This document shows, one piece after another, positions 1 to 8,652 of a stretch of 23,408 nucleotides of DNA (position 1 is the stretch's first letter; each line of letters begins with the position of its first letter). Position numbers and translations under genes: made by a program. This DNA comes from an uncultured Peptoniphilus sp. (GTDB lineage: Bacteria; Bacillota; Clostridia; Tissierellales; Peptoniphilaceae), in contig CAMQDG010000020.1 of the NCBI GenBank assembly GCA_946999425.1, forward strand, positions 1-23,408, in the 5' to 3' direction. The notes under the pieces were generated by a model. It was not told the DNA's origin. It worked only from the letters and a program-made list of their open reading frames with translations, and made no database searches.

Positions 1-1
1 T

Positions 2-2080
2 GTTTTAAGAAGCCTTGGAATAAGTTCTGAAAATCTGGAAAGATCTATTTTTAAAGCTATGGAAGAAAAGAAAAGTTCCGGTCTTGAAGAAGATGGAGAA
101 AAGGGTCTTTCCCAGTGGACAATAAATTTAAACGAAAGAGCTAAAAAGGGAAAGATAGATCCTGTTATTGGAAGAAATGAAGAAATAGAAAGAATTATTC
201 AAGTTCTTTTAAGACGTAAAAAAAATAATCCAGTCCTCATTGGAGAGCCAGGCGTTGGAAAGACAGCCATAGTTGAAGGCCTTGCAGAAAAAATCATTTC
301 AGGACAAGTGCCAGAATTTATTAAAAGTAAAAAAATCTTAACTTTGGAAGTTTCTGCCCTTATAGCTGGCGCAAAATATAGGGGAGATTTTGAAGAAAGA
401 TTAAAAAGCGTAATAGATAAAGCGAGTGCCGATGAAGATGTAATTTTATTTATTGATGAAATCCATGTTCTTATAGGAGCAGGAGCTGCAGAAGGTGCTA
501 TGGATGCTTCAAATATTTTAAAACCTGCTCTAACCAGGGGAGATCTTCAAATAATAGGGGCAACTACTACAAGTGAATATAGAAAACATATTGAAAAAGA
601 CACAGCTTTTGAAAGAAGGCTTATGCCTATAAATGTAAGTGAGCCAACAATAGAAGATTCAATAAAAATAATAGAGGGTTTAAAGGAAAATTACGAAAAG
701 CATCATGGACTTATAATTTCTAAAGAGGCCATAGAAGCTGCTGTTAAACTTTCTCACAGATATTTAAATGACAGATTTTTACCAGATAAGGCAATAGATA
801 TTATTGATGAAGCTGCTTCAAAACTTAGAATAGGTTCTTTTAAAGTTCCGGATTTTCAAGTTGAATATGAAAAAAAATTAAGAAATGTTGAAGAAGAAAA
901 AGAAAAGGCTATTTCCAATCAAGATTTTGAACTTGCAGCAAATTTAAGGGATAAACAGAGAAAACTACAAGATGAGCTTATAATAAAAAAAGAGGAATTT
1001 GAAAAAAGTAATGAAAAACCTCTTGTTGTTTTTGAAGATATAGCGAAGATTGTTTCTGATTGGTCTGGAGTCCCCATAACAAAACTTAATTCAGAAGAAA
1101 AAACAAAACTTAAAAATTTAAGTGAAGAATTAAAAGCAAAAGTTAAGGGACAAGACCAAGCTGTAGATAGCCTTTCTAAGGCCGTTAAAAGGGCGAGAAT
1201 AGGTTTAAAAGATCCAAATAGACCTATAGGGTCATTTATTTTCGTAGGGCCTACAGGAGTGGGTAAAACCTATTTAGCGAAGACCCTTGCAGAAAGTTTA
1301 TTTGGCAAGGCTGAAAATATGATAAGAATAGATATGAGTGAGTATATGGAAAAGCATACCGTATCAAAACTTATAGGCTCACCTCCAGGATATGTGGGAT
1401 ATGACGAAGGTGGACAACTTACTGAAATGGTAAGGACAAAACCCTACAGTGTAATTTTGTTTGATGAAATAGAAAAGGCCCATCCTGATGTTTTTAATAT
1501 TTTACTTCAAATACTTGATGAAGGAAGATTGACAGACTCTCAAGGAAGGACTGTAAATTTTAAAGATACAGTAATTGTTATGACTTCTAATGCCGGAGCA
1601 AATTTATTAAAGAAAAAATCTCAAATGGGTTTTTCCATTAATTCTGAAGACCAAAAAAAGACCGAATATGAAAATATGAAAGAAATTATTTTTACTGAAC
1701 TTAAAAATAGTTTTAGGCCTGAATTTTTAAATAGGATTGACGATATAATAGTCTTTAAGGAATTAGGAGATAAAGAAGTTGAACAAATCGTTGAAAATAT
1801 GTTGAAAGACCTTGCTTTAAGAATAAAAGAAATGGATATAGACATTAAATTTTCAGAGGATGTTGTAAAATATGTAAGTAAAAAGGGCTTTGACAAAGAA
1901 TATGGAGCAAGACCTCTTGCAAGAGCTATAAGAACTAACATTGAAGATGCCCTGGCAGATAAAATATTAAGTGGAGAAGTTCAAAAGGGTTCAGGAGTAA
2001 CAGCCTATATTCAAAATGAAAAACTTGTTTTAAGAAAAGTTTCAACAAAAAATAAGGAAAAAGAAAATGTACAAGTGTAA
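2..2080 (+). CDS. clpC: ATP-dependent Clp protease ATP-binding subunit ClpC (5' part outside window)
   Basis: AAA+ unfoldase that feeds substrates to ClpP in the cytoplasm. The gene is cut by the window edge: the frame is open from base 2 and reads through the ATG at 59, giving N-domain-like residues (VLRSLGISSENLE) before it, so 59 is not the start. About 692 residues are visible of the roughly 810 usual for ClpC. Seen in order: first Walker A GEPGVGKT (bases 242-265) and Walker B VILFIDEIH; the middle region with a UVR-like helix (ISNQDFELAANLRDKQ), which distinguishes ClpC from ClpB; second Walker A GPTGVGKT; pore loop GYVGYDEGG; second Walker B VILFDEIEKAHPD; and the C-terminal D2-small domain. 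The stop lies 14 bases inside radA, so the two are translationally coupled. In Bacillota clpC normally follows ctsR-mcsA-mcsB; that part lies outside the window. Confidence 0.96.
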   Translation, partial: VLRSLGISSENLERSIFKAMEEKKSSGLEEDGEKGLSQWTINLNERAKKGKIDPVIGRNEEIERIIQVLLRRKKNNPVLIGEPGVGKTAIVEGLAEKIISGQVPEFIKSKKILTLEVSALIAGAKYRGDFEERLKSVIDKASADEDVILFIDEIHVLIGAGAAEGAMDASNILKPALTRGDLQIIGATTTSEYRKHIEKDTAFERRLMPINVSEPTIEDSIKIIEGLKENYEKHHGLIISKEAIEAAVKLSHRYLNDRFLPDKAIDIIDEAASKLRIGSFKVPDFQVEYEKKLRNVEEEKEKAISNQDFELAANLRDKQRKLQDELIIKKEEFEKSNEKPLVVFEDIAKIVSDWSGVPITKLNSEEKTKLKNLSEELKAKVKGQDQAVDSLSKAVKRARIGLKDPNRPIGSFIFVGPTGVGKTYLAKTLAESLFGKAENMIRIDMSEYMEKHTVSKLIGSPPGYVGYDEGGQLTEMVRTKPYSVILFDEIEKAHPDVFNILLQILDEGRLTDSQGRTVNFKDTVIVMTSNAGANLLKKKSQMGFSINSEDQKKTEYENMKEIIFTELKNSFRPEFLNRIDDIIVFKELGDKEVEQIVENMLKDLALRIKEMDIDIKFSEDVVKYVSKKGFDKEYGARPLARAIRTNIEDALADKILSGEVQKGSGVTAYIQNEKLVLRKVSTKNKEKENVQV

Positions 2081-3416
2081 TAAGTGCGGTTACACTTCTC
2101 CGGGATTTTTAGGAAAGTGTCCTGAATGCGGAGCTTGGGGAAGTTTAGAAGAAAGTATTGAAGAAAAAGAGCATAAAAATCTAAAAAAAAGCTTAGGCGG
2201 TCAAAGCCCAGCTAAGCTTTTAAAAGATGTTGAATTAAAAGATGACAGAAGAATCTTAACAGGTTTAAGTGAATTTGACAGAGTAATGGGTGGAGGAATC
2301 TTAAAAGATTCCCTCACCATTTTAACAGCTAAACCAGGAAGTGGAAAATCCACCCTTCTTTTACAGATTTCAAATATTTTGGCAGAAAAAGGAAAAAAGA
2401 TTTTATATGCATCGGGAGAAGAATCTTCCACTCAAATAAAAGCAAGGGCTCTTAGAATTGACGGAAGAGTATCAGATAGGCTCTGGGTAATTTCCACAAA
2501 TTCCCTTGATAAGGTTATAGAAGAAGCAGAAGAATTAGATATAGATATACTTATTATAGATTCAATACAAACTTTTACTTTAGGAAGACTTACAAATAGA
2601 CCAGGTTCTCCCACTCAAATAATGGAATGTACTTATGAACTTATGTCTTTAAGCAAAAACTATAAAAGACCAAGAGCGATATTTATAGTAGGTCAAATGA
2701 CAAAAGAAGACGAACTAGCAGGAGTAAGAAGTCTTGAACATGCAGTAGATACGGTCTTATATTTAACGGGAGATTCTTATGAAGAATTAAGAATTCTATC
2801 CACAACAAAAAATAGATATGGATCAACGGGGGAAATGGGATTTTTCAAAATGACCTCCAAGGGTCTTCAGTCCATAGATAACCCTTCAAAATATTTTATG
2901 ACTGAAAGAAAAAAAGGAGAAGAACAGGCAGGATCAGCCCTTTGTGTAGTAAGAGAAGGAACAAGACCTATAATCCTTGAAATAGAAGCCTTAGTAAGTA
3001 AATCTTTCATGCCCTATCCCACAAGAATAAGTGAATCTTTAAGAAAAGAACAACTTTTTACAATAATATCCATTCTGGAACAAAGAGCAGGTCTATCTAT
3101 GTTTGATAAAAATGTAGTTGTAAAAACAAGAGGGGGCATAAATTTAAGAGAAGGAGCAAGTAATCTTGCAATTTTAATGAGTATCTACTCGAGTTTAAAA
3201 GACATTCCCATAAAGGCAGGTTCAATCTTTATAGGAGATTTAGGTTTAACAGGAGAATTAAAAGCCTGTCCCTCCATAGATATAAGAATAAATGAAGCCC
3301 TTAGAATGGGCTTTGATAAAATTTATATTCCTGATATAAAACTTGAAAAAGAAGATAAAAAATTAATAAAATGTAAGCACATAATAGATGTTATAAATAA
3401 AACTCTTAATAATTAA
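2067..3416 (+). CDS. radA: DNA repair protein RadA
   Basis: RecA-like, DnaB-type ATPase that helps branch migration and processing of recombination intermediates. It is 449 residues, the normal family length. An N-terminal C4 zinc finger is visible (C4, C7, C18, C21: CNKCG...CPECG). The ATPase core has Walker A KPGSGKST (residues 89-96; the first glycine of the usual GxxxxGKS is Ala here) and Walker B DILIIDSIQ. The RadA-specific KNRYG motif is at 249-253. The C-terminal third is the Lon-like domain (VVVKTRGGINLREGASNLAIL, GDLGLTGELK). The start at 2067 lies inside the clpC end, with AAGGAAAAAG just upstream as ribosome site. clpC-radA is a classic Bacillota arrangement; the disA gene that often follows is absent, because a terminator comes next. 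Confidence 0.97.
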   Translation: MYKCNKCGYTSPGFLGKCPECGAWGSLEESIEEKEHKNLKKSLGGQSPAKLLKDVELKDDRRILTGLSEFDRVMGGGILKDSLTILTAKPGSGKSTLLLQISNILAEKGKKILYASGEESSTQIKARALRIDGRVSDRLWVISTNSLDKVIEEAEELDIDILIIDSIQTFTLGRLTNRPGSPTQIMECTYELMSLSKNYKRPRAIFIVGQMTKEDELAGVRSLEHAVDTVLYLTGDSYEELRILSTTKNRYGSTGEMGFFKMTSKGLQSIDNPSKYFMTERKKGEEQAGSALCVVREGTRPIILEIEALVSKSFMPYPTRISESLRKEQLFTIISILEQRAGLSMFDKNVVVKTRGGINLREGASNLAILMSIYSSLKDIPIKAGSIFIGDLGLTGELKACPSIDIRINEALRMGFDKIYIPDIKLEKEDKKLIKCKHIIDVINKTLNN

Positions 3417-3450
3417 AAAAATAAAGTTATATAATTTCATGAAAAATAAG

Positions 3451-3486
3451 AAAGACAAGGAATTAAAATCCTTGTCTTTTTTTATT
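3451..3486. terminator. Bidirectional terminator between radA and stalk-domain gene
   Basis: Perfect 11-bp stem AAAGACAAGGA (3451-3461) with TCCTTGTCTTT (3469-3479) and a 7-base loop, followed by a T-rich run on the plus strand and, read on the minus strand, by a weaker T-rich stretch (CTTATTTTTC). It separates two convergent genes and begins 34 bases after the radA stop; the opposing gene's stop is at 3482. Confidence 0.92.
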
Positions 3487-4420
3487 TTCCTATTTTGTTC
3501 CAAAGGTTATTTAAAGTTTTGTCATTAAGAGGATTATTTTCTTTAGCCTTGTTGTAAAGCTCTATTGCCTTGTCGGGAATGTATTTTAAGCCATCAATAT
3601 TTGCTTGAAGAGCCTTTAAGTGTTCATTTATTTTAATGGAAAAATCCGTTAAATTTTTTATACTTTCCTTAGTTGCAGCTGAATTAGAATTTAAAAATCC
3701 ATCCTTAAGACTTGCAAGAACACCCTTTAAATAATCAAGACTTTTTACTAAAAAATCATGAGAAGATTTAAATTTTTCCGGTGGATTTAAAGCTTTTATT
3801 TTTTCAATAGTTCCATTAATATTTTCAATCTTTTCATCATAAATTTTTCTTAGTTCTTCACCTGAATATTTATCTGCATTTTCAAAGAAGTAGCTTTTAA
3901 AATCATCATAGGATATTTTTAATTTATTTTCTAAATCTTTAACACTTGAAACATAAAATTTTTCATCTTCAGAAAGATTTTTGTTTTCATCCTTTGAAAT
4001 TAAATCAATTCTATATTCCTTTGAGTTCCATTTAGTTTCAAGATCAAAATATTCTGCAATAAATCTTAAAGGAACAAAGGTCCTTGAATTTTTAATTAAA
4101 GGAGCAACATCATTTTTAACATTTTCCTTATCATTTATAAGAATATCTTTTTTTCCTATGGTTAACTTTATATTGTTATTATCTTTTGAAATTGTAACCC
4201 TTTGTTTTTCTTGGTTCCAATCAACTTTGCAGCCGATTTTTTCAGAAATAAATCTTATAGGAACAAAAGTCCTGGAAGAGCTTATAAAGGGCTTAACATC
4301 AGTTTCTATTTTATAGCCGTCAAGATAAATTGATATATCCTTAGCTGCAAAAAAATTTGAAGGAATAAAAATTAAAAGGGCTAAAAATATAATACTTAAA
4401 TTTTTTACTATTTTTTTCAT
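3482..4420 (-). CDS. Secreted protein with two copper-amine-oxidase-type stalk repeats
   Basis: 312 residues, beginning MKKIVKNLSIIFLALL, a clear signal peptide (basic start, hydrophobic core, cleavage near FFAAKD). Two tandem stalk repeats follow (Cu_amine_oxidN1 type), each with the hallmark SRTFVPIRFISE / SRTFVPLRFIAE and a downstream DWN/KWN strand. No copper-oxidase catalytic domain is present. Residues about 140-312 are a predicted helical, coiled-coil-like domain of unknown function with a repeated K/E-rich pattern. I chose ATG 4420 because GGAG lies 9 bases upstream; in-frame Mets at 4435 and 4474 lie inside the preceding gene and lack a ribosome site. Only one base separates it from the upstream lipoprotein stop, so both are one operon. 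Such stalk proteins are abundant in surface proteins of anaerobic Bacillota; the actual role here is unknown. Confidence 0.85.
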   Translation of the reverse strand: MKKIVKNLSIIFLALLIFIPSNFFAAKDISIYLDGYKIETDVKPFISSSRTFVPIRFISEKIGCKVDWNQEKQRVTISKDNNNIKLTIGKKDILINDKENVKNDVAPLIKNSRTFVPLRFIAEYFDLETKWNSKEYRIDLISKDENKNLSEDEKFYVSSVKDLENKLKISYDDFKSYFFENADKYSGEELRKIYDEKIENINGTIEKIKALNPPEKFKSSHDFLVKSLDYLKGVLASLKDGFLNSNSAATKESIKNLTDFSIKINEHLKALQANIDGLKYIPDKAIELYNKAKENNPLNDKTLNNLWNKIGK

Positions 4421-4421
4421 T

Positions 4422-5036
4422 TTAATTATCTCCATTTGACTTATTAGAATTTGACTTATTGGAAGTTTTATCATCCTTATTTAACTTGCCATTATTTTTT
4501 TCGGAGTTTTGAGTTTTGTCCTCAGGCAAATTTTTTCTTTCCTGTCTTTTATACCTGTTTTCCACATAGCTTAGAGTAGAATCATTTGTGCTTGCAATTT
4601 CTACATAAGAGTCTTCTGCCTTTGTAGGCACAACTTTTCCATTTTCATCATCCTTATAAAAAATCAGATATTCTTTTCCCGGAGTAAGGTTTTTAGGAGC
4701 TGTCATCTTTATATTTGAAAGGTCTCCCTTATAATCTACTACAAAGGAAATTTCATTGGCACCTTCTGTTGCTTCTCCGATTTTCACACGAGAAATGTAA
4801 CTTGAGTCTTCACATAATTTTTTAACTAAATCTCTGTCAAAAGTTTTTGCAGTAGGCTCATTTTGCAATGTGCCTTCTGTATTTTCTTCACCAGCTGTAT
4901 TTTGAGTGGAAACCTCTCCACTGGTGGGAATTTTTGAACTTTCATCAGGTTGTACAGTTGGGGTCTTTTTATTTTTTCCACAAGCTGTTAAAAGCATAAG
5001 GGAAATTAATATTAAAGCTATAAATTTTCTTTTCAT
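4422..5036 (-). CDS. Putative lipoprotein of unknown function
   Basis: 204 residues. The N-terminus MKRKFIALILISLMLLTACG is a lipoprotein signal with lipobox LTAC, so Cys19 should be lipidated and the protein anchored to the outer face of the membrane. A Thr/Ser/Glu-rich linker (about 25-65) leads to one compact domain (about 70-150) that looks beta-rich (ISRVKIGEATEGANEISFVV..., KEYLIFYKDDENGKVV). The tail from about 165 is a highly polar Lys/Asn/Ser/Asp low-complexity stretch. I do not recognise the family. The start is firm: GGAGG lies 6 bases before ATG 5036. It is the first gene of an operon with the stalk-domain protein, so the two probably act together at the cell surface (inference). 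Confidence 0.8.
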   Translation of the reverse strand: MKRKFIALILISLMLLTACGKNKKTPTVQPDESSKIPTSGEVSTQNTAGEENTEGTLQNEPTAKTFDRDLVKKLCEDSSYISRVKIGEATEGANEISFVVDYKGDLSNIKMTAPKNLTPGKEYLIFYKDDENGKVVPTKAEDSYVEIASTNDSTLSYVENRYKRQERKNLPEDKTQNSEKNNGKLNKDDKTSNKSNSNKSNGDN

Positions 5037-5055
5037 AAATACCTCCGTTGGAACT

Positions 5056-5064
5056 ATTATAACA
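5056..5064 (-). promoter_or_regulatory. Extended -10 promoter of lipoprotein/stalk operon
   Basis: On the minus strand TGTTATAAT, an extended -10 (TGn-TATAAT, hexamer at 5056-5061), lies 20 bases upstream of ATG 5036, with GGAGG between. No good -35 is seen at 17 bp, which is usual for extended -10 promoters. The same nonamer occurs on the plus strand in this divergent region. Confidence 0.65.
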
Positions 5065-5105
5065 TATCCTAAGGCTTACAAATTGTTTAAAGAAAGTTTT
5101 TACTA

Positions 5106-5114
5106 TGTTATAAT
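5106..5114 (+). promoter_or_regulatory. Extended -10 promoter of cca operon
   Basis: TGTTATAAT (hexamer TATAAT 5109-5114) with a weak -35 TTTAAA at 5086-5091 (17-bp spacer). The cca ATG begins only 7 bases after the -10, about where transcription would start. Confidence 0.7.
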
Positions 5115-5120
5115 TTTTAT

Positions 5121-6467
5121 ATGAATAAATTGCCTGAAGAAGTTAAAGAAATTCTTGAAATTTTAAGTAAAAAACACAAGGCTTATCTTGTAGGCGGGTG
5201 CCTTAGGGATATGCTTATGGGAAAAATCCCAAAAGATTATGATCTTGCAACTTCAGCAAATCCCGATGAAATAAAAGAATGTCTTAAAGATTTTAAACTA
5301 AAAGATATTGGAATAAGTCTTGGGACAATTCTTGTTGTAAATGGAAATTTTACTCTTGATGTAACCCCATTTAGACTTGAGGGCAAATATATAAAAAATA
5401 GAAAGCCTTCCAAGGTATTTTTCACAAAAAATTTGGAAGAAGATTTAAAAAGAAGAGACTTCACCATGAATGCCATGGCTTTTTATGATGAAATTATTGA
5501 TTTGTATGGTGGTCTTGATGACATTAAAAATAAGATCATAAGGACGGTCCTTGATCCTAAAGATAGGATTTGTGAAGACGCTTTAAGAATTTTAAGGGCT
5601 ATAAGATTTGCCTCCACCTTAAATTTTTCTTTAAGTCAAGATTTAAAAGAGGCTATTAAAGAAAATGCAAATCTTTTAAAAAATATTTCTTCTGAAAGAA
5701 TAAGAGATGAATTTTCTAAAATTTTAATGAGCGACTATCCTAAGGTGGGCTTAAATCTTTTAAAAGAATTGAATATTTATGAGATTTTTTTGCCGGAGAT
5801 TATGAAGACAATTGATTATGATCAAAGGACAAGATATCATTCAAAAACTCTTTTTGATCATCTTTTAGAAGTTGTAAATAATTGTCCAAAAGATTTAGAG
5901 ATACGAATGGCAGCTCTTTTGCACGACATAGAAAAGCCACAAGTTTTTTCTCTTGATGAGGAAGGTCAGGGGCACTTTTACGGGCATGAAGATCTTTCAG
6001 CAAAAAGTGCTGAAAAGATTTTAAGAAGACTTAATTTTTCAAAGGATTTTATAAAAAATGTGAGTCTTTTAATTAAATATCACATGACGGCTCATGAAGT
6101 TATGACGGATAGGGCATTAAGAAGGCAAATAAGAAATCTGGGATCTGAAAATTCTTTAAAACTTTACGATTTAATGATAGCAGATAGAATTTCCACAAAA
6201 AAAGATAGAAGGGCAGATTTTTTAATAGATAGAAAAGAAAGGGTAAGAGGACTTTTAAAGCAAGATACGGCAAAGGAAAAATTTTTAAAAATTGATGGAT
6301 CTGATTTAAAAAAATTAGGTTTTAAAGAAGGTCCCATAATTGGAGAAATTTTAAAAGCTCTTGAAGAAAAAGTTCTCGATGATCCAAAGATAAATACAAA
6401 AGAAAATTTGATTGAAATTGTAGAAAGGAATAAAAAATGGGAAGACTTTTCGGAACGGATGGAGTAA
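5121..6467 (+). CDS. cca: CCA tRNA nucleotidyltransferase with HD domain
   Basis: Adds or repairs the 3' CCA end of tRNAs using CTP and ATP. It is 448 residues. Class II nucleotidyltransferase signatures: GGCLRD (25-30), catalytic pair DYD (39-41), template motif RRDFTMNAMAF (111-121), then DLYGGLDDI and the CEDALRILRAIRFA helix. After the neck/body domain comes an HD phosphohydrolase domain (HHE-like start YHSKTLFDH, HD at 268-269, GHEDLSAKSAE). The combination is that of bacterial CCA-adding enzymes rather than a poly(A) polymerase. There is no ribosome site before ATG 5121; the -10 hexamer ends 6 bases upstream, so translation is probably leaderless. The gene overlaps glmM by 31 bases. Confidence 0.93.
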   Translation: MNKLPEEVKEILEILSKKHKAYLVGGCLRDMLMGKIPKDYDLATSANPDEIKECLKDFKLKDIGISLGTILVVNGNFTLDVTPFRLEGKYIKNRKPSKVFFTKNLEEDLKRRDFTMNAMAFYDEIIDLYGGLDDIKNKIIRTVLDPKDRICEDALRILRAIRFASTLNFSLSQDLKEAIKENANLLKNISSERIRDEFSKILMSDYPKVGLNLLKELNIYEIFLPEIMKTIDYDQRTRYHSKTLFDHLLEVVNNCPKDLEIRMAALLHDIEKPQVFSLDEEGQGHFYGHEDLSAKSAEKILRRLNFSKDFIKNVSLLIKYHMTAHEVMTDRALRRQIRNLGSENSLKLYDLMIADRISTKKDRRADFLIDRKERVRGLLKQDTAKEKFLKIDGSDLKKLGFKEGPIIGEILKALEEKVLDDPKINTKENLIEIVERNKKWEDFSERME

Positions 6468-7780
6468 GAGGAGTAGCAAACCAAGAACTTACCCCAGAAC
6501 TCGCTTTTAATTTAGGAAGGGCTGCAGGATATGTACTTTCAAAAGCAAGTAAAGGACGTGTAATAATAGGAAGGGACACAAGACTTTCAGGGCATCTTTT
6601 AGAAAGTGCCCTTGCTGCAGGAGTAATGAGTATAGGTCTTGATGTAGATTTAGCCGGAGTTATACCTACACCGGGAATTGCATATTTAACAAGAAAAGAG
6701 TCCTATCTTTTTGGAGTTGTCATAAGTGCAAGTCACAATCCTTTTGAGTATAACGGTATAAAATTTTTCTCTGATCAAGGTTTTAAACTTCCAGATAAGG
6801 TTGAAGATCAAATAGAAGAACTTATTTACTCAGATGTTAAAATTTATAAAAATGCAACTTTTGAAGAAGTGGGAAACCTTAGAAATATAGATGACGGAAG
6901 AGAAAAATATGCAAATTATTTAAAGAGCCTTTCAAATTTAAATTTAAAGGGTAAAAAAATCGCCATAGATACAGGAAATGGAGCCCTATATAAAATTGCA
7001 AAAGAAGTTTTAGAAGATTTGGGAGCAGATCTTGTTGTAATTAATGACAAACCTGATGGAACAAATATAAATAAAAATTGTGGTAGCACAAACCCTGATT
7101 TAATAAGAGAGCTGGTAATAAAAGAAAAGGCTGATTGTGGTTTTTCCTTTGACGGAGATGCAGACAGGATAATTGCAGTAGATGAAAAGGGTCAAATAGT
7201 TGATGGTGATCATATACTTGCCCTTTGTGCCATGTATTTAAAAAGACAAAACAAACTTAAAAACAACAAGGTTGTAGGAACTATTATGTCCAACATAGGC
7301 CTTGAAAGATATTTGAAAAAAGAAGGAATAGGTTTAATTCACGCAAAAGTTGGAGATAGATACGTTTTAGAACAAATGATAGGTGGAGATTATTCCTTAG
7401 GCGGAGAACAATCAGGCCACATAATTTTTCTTGATTACAATACAACAGGAGATGGACTTGCAACAGGCATTCACATTTTGGAAGTTATGCAAAATACAAA
7501 CACGAAACTTTCAGAACTTAATGAGCTTATGACTTCTTATCCTCAAGTTCTTGTAAATGCAAAAGTAAGGCCAGATTTAAAATTTAAATATCTTGAAGAC
7601 GAAAAAATAAAAGAAAAAATAAAAAACATGGAAGATAAATTTGAAGGTAAGGGTAGAATAGTAATAAGAACATCAGGAACAGAAAGTCTTGTTCGTGTTA
7701 TGATAGAAGGAGAAGACGAAGAGGAAATAAGAAAAGAAGCTCAAGAGCTTGCAAATTTTATAGAAAAAAGACTTGGTTAA
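6437..7780 (+). CDS. glmM: Phosphoglucosamine mutase
   Basis: Interconverts glucosamine-6-phosphate and glucosamine-1-phosphate, supplying UDP-GlcNAc for peptidoglycan. 447 residues, full length. Family motifs are intact: N-terminal GRLFGTDGVRG, phosphoserine loop SASHNP (97-102, Ser99 the likely phosphorylated residue), metal loop DGDADR (239-244), sugar-binding GGEQSGH, and the C-terminal phosphate loop RTSGTESLVRVMIEG. The start lies inside the cca 3' end with AGAAAGGA upstream, so it is co-transcribed with cca. Activity normally needs phosphorylation of the active-site serine. Confidence 0.97.
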   Translation: MGRLFGTDGVRGVANQELTPELAFNLGRAAGYVLSKASKGRVIIGRDTRLSGHLLESALAAGVMSIGLDVDLAGVIPTPGIAYLTRKESYLFGVVISASHNPFEYNGIKFFSDQGFKLPDKVEDQIEELIYSDVKIYKNATFEEVGNLRNIDDGREKYANYLKSLSNLNLKGKKIAIDTGNGALYKIAKEVLEDLGADLVVINDKPDGTNINKNCGSTNPDLIRELVIKEKADCGFSFDGDADRIIAVDEKGQIVDGDHILALCAMYLKRQNKLKNNKVVGTIMSNIGLERYLKKEGIGLIHAKVGDRYVLEQMIGGDYSLGGEQSGHIIFLDYNTTGDGLATGIHILEVMQNTNTKLSELNELMTSYPQVLVNAKVRPDLKFKYLEDEKIKEKIKNMEDKFEGKGRIVIRTSGTESLVRVMIEGEDEEEIRKEAQELANFIEKRLG

Positions 7781-7796
7781 AAATATAGGAGGATTC

Positions 7797-8630
7797 ATGA
7801 CAGGAATTATTGTAGACTCATGCTGCGACATAAGTAAAGATTTTGCAGACAAAAATAAAATAGGAATAATACCCTTTAAAATTTATATAGACGGTATTGA
7901 GTATGTAGATGATGAAAAGCTGGATAAAAAAGATTTCTTGGAAAAAATGAAAGCAAGTAAGAATCCCGTAAGAACATCTTGTCCATCCCCCTTTGAATTT
8001 AAAGAAAAAATATTGGAGATGGAAGAAGACCAATTAATAATCTTAACCATATCAAAGCAGCTTTCAGGAACTTACAATGCTGCAAAAGTTGGTTTAGAAG
8101 CAGCACAAAAAGAAAATCCCAATAAAAAAATCCACATATTGGATTCTCTTTCAGCATCAGCAGGAGAAGTTAGCCTTTTATATTCTTTTCTTCAATGGAA
8201 AGACAAATTTGATTTTGAAACTTTAGTTGAAAAATTAGAAGAGAGGGTAAAAGAATTAAAAACATTTTTTATTTTAGAAAGATTTGATAATCTTGTAAAA
8301 AATGGAAGAATGAAAAAAGTTACAGGAATTCTTGCAGGAGCCTTAAATATAAGGCCAATAATGCAGGGAGTAAATGGAGAAATAGAAGTTTTTCAAATAA
8401 ATAGGGGCTTTAAAAAAAGTCTTATAAATCTTGCTAATAGCCTTGGAAGTATTTCCAATGATTTTCAAGATAAAATTTTATTTATAACGGAATCAAATGA
8501 TATGAAAAAAGCAGACCTCTTTAAAGAAAAGGTAAAAGAACTTTATAATTTTAAAGACATAGTAATTTTAGAAGCAGGAGGACTGTCAACAACCTATGCA
8601 GATGATGGAGGAATTGTAATAGCCTTTTAG
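7797..8630 (+). CDS. DegV family fatty-acid-binding protein
   Basis: 277 residues. DegV proteins bind a fatty acid in a deep pocket; several (FakB) present it to a fatty acid kinase for phosphorylation and entry into phospholipid synthesis. Visible are the N-terminal GIIVDSCCDIS strand-loop, the conserved TSCPSPFEF (usually TSQPSP) and LSGTYNAAK motifs, and the NGRMKK stretch of the second domain. ATG 7797 has AGGAGG four bases upstream; the open frame extends to a TTG at 7773 inside glmM, rejected for lack of a site. It lies 16 bases after glmM, in the same operon. No fakA is nearby, so its partner would be encoded elsewhere. Confidence 0.9.
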   Translation: MTGIIVDSCCDISKDFADKNKIGIIPFKIYIDGIEYVDDEKLDKKDFLEKMKASKNPVRTSCPSPFEFKEKILEMEEDQLIILTISKQLSGTYNAAKVGLEAAQKENPNKKIHILDSLSASAGEVSLLYSFLQWKDKFDFETLVEKLEERVKELKTFFILERFDNLVKNGRMKKVTGILAGALNIRPIMQGVNGEIEVFQINRGFKKSLINLANSLGSISNDFQDKILFITESNDMKKADLFKEKVKELYNFKDIVILEAGGLSTTYADDGGIVIAF

Positions 8631-8652
8631 AAATAAAAAATGGGGGAAAAGT

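Noticed and set aside
59..61. ATG at 59 as the clpC start
   Set aside because: The same frame is open to base 2 and encodes N-domain-like residues; the gene is cut by the window edge and the ATG has no ribosome site.
1621..1941. Antisense open frame within clpC, and similar antisense frames within other genes
   Set aside because: Low-complexity hydrophobic products that mirror conserved coding sequence on the other strand, with no ribosome sites or family motifs.
7773..7796. Longer DegV start at TTG 7773 inside glmM
   Set aside because: AGGAGG precedes ATG 7797 and the family begins with the GIIVDS strand.
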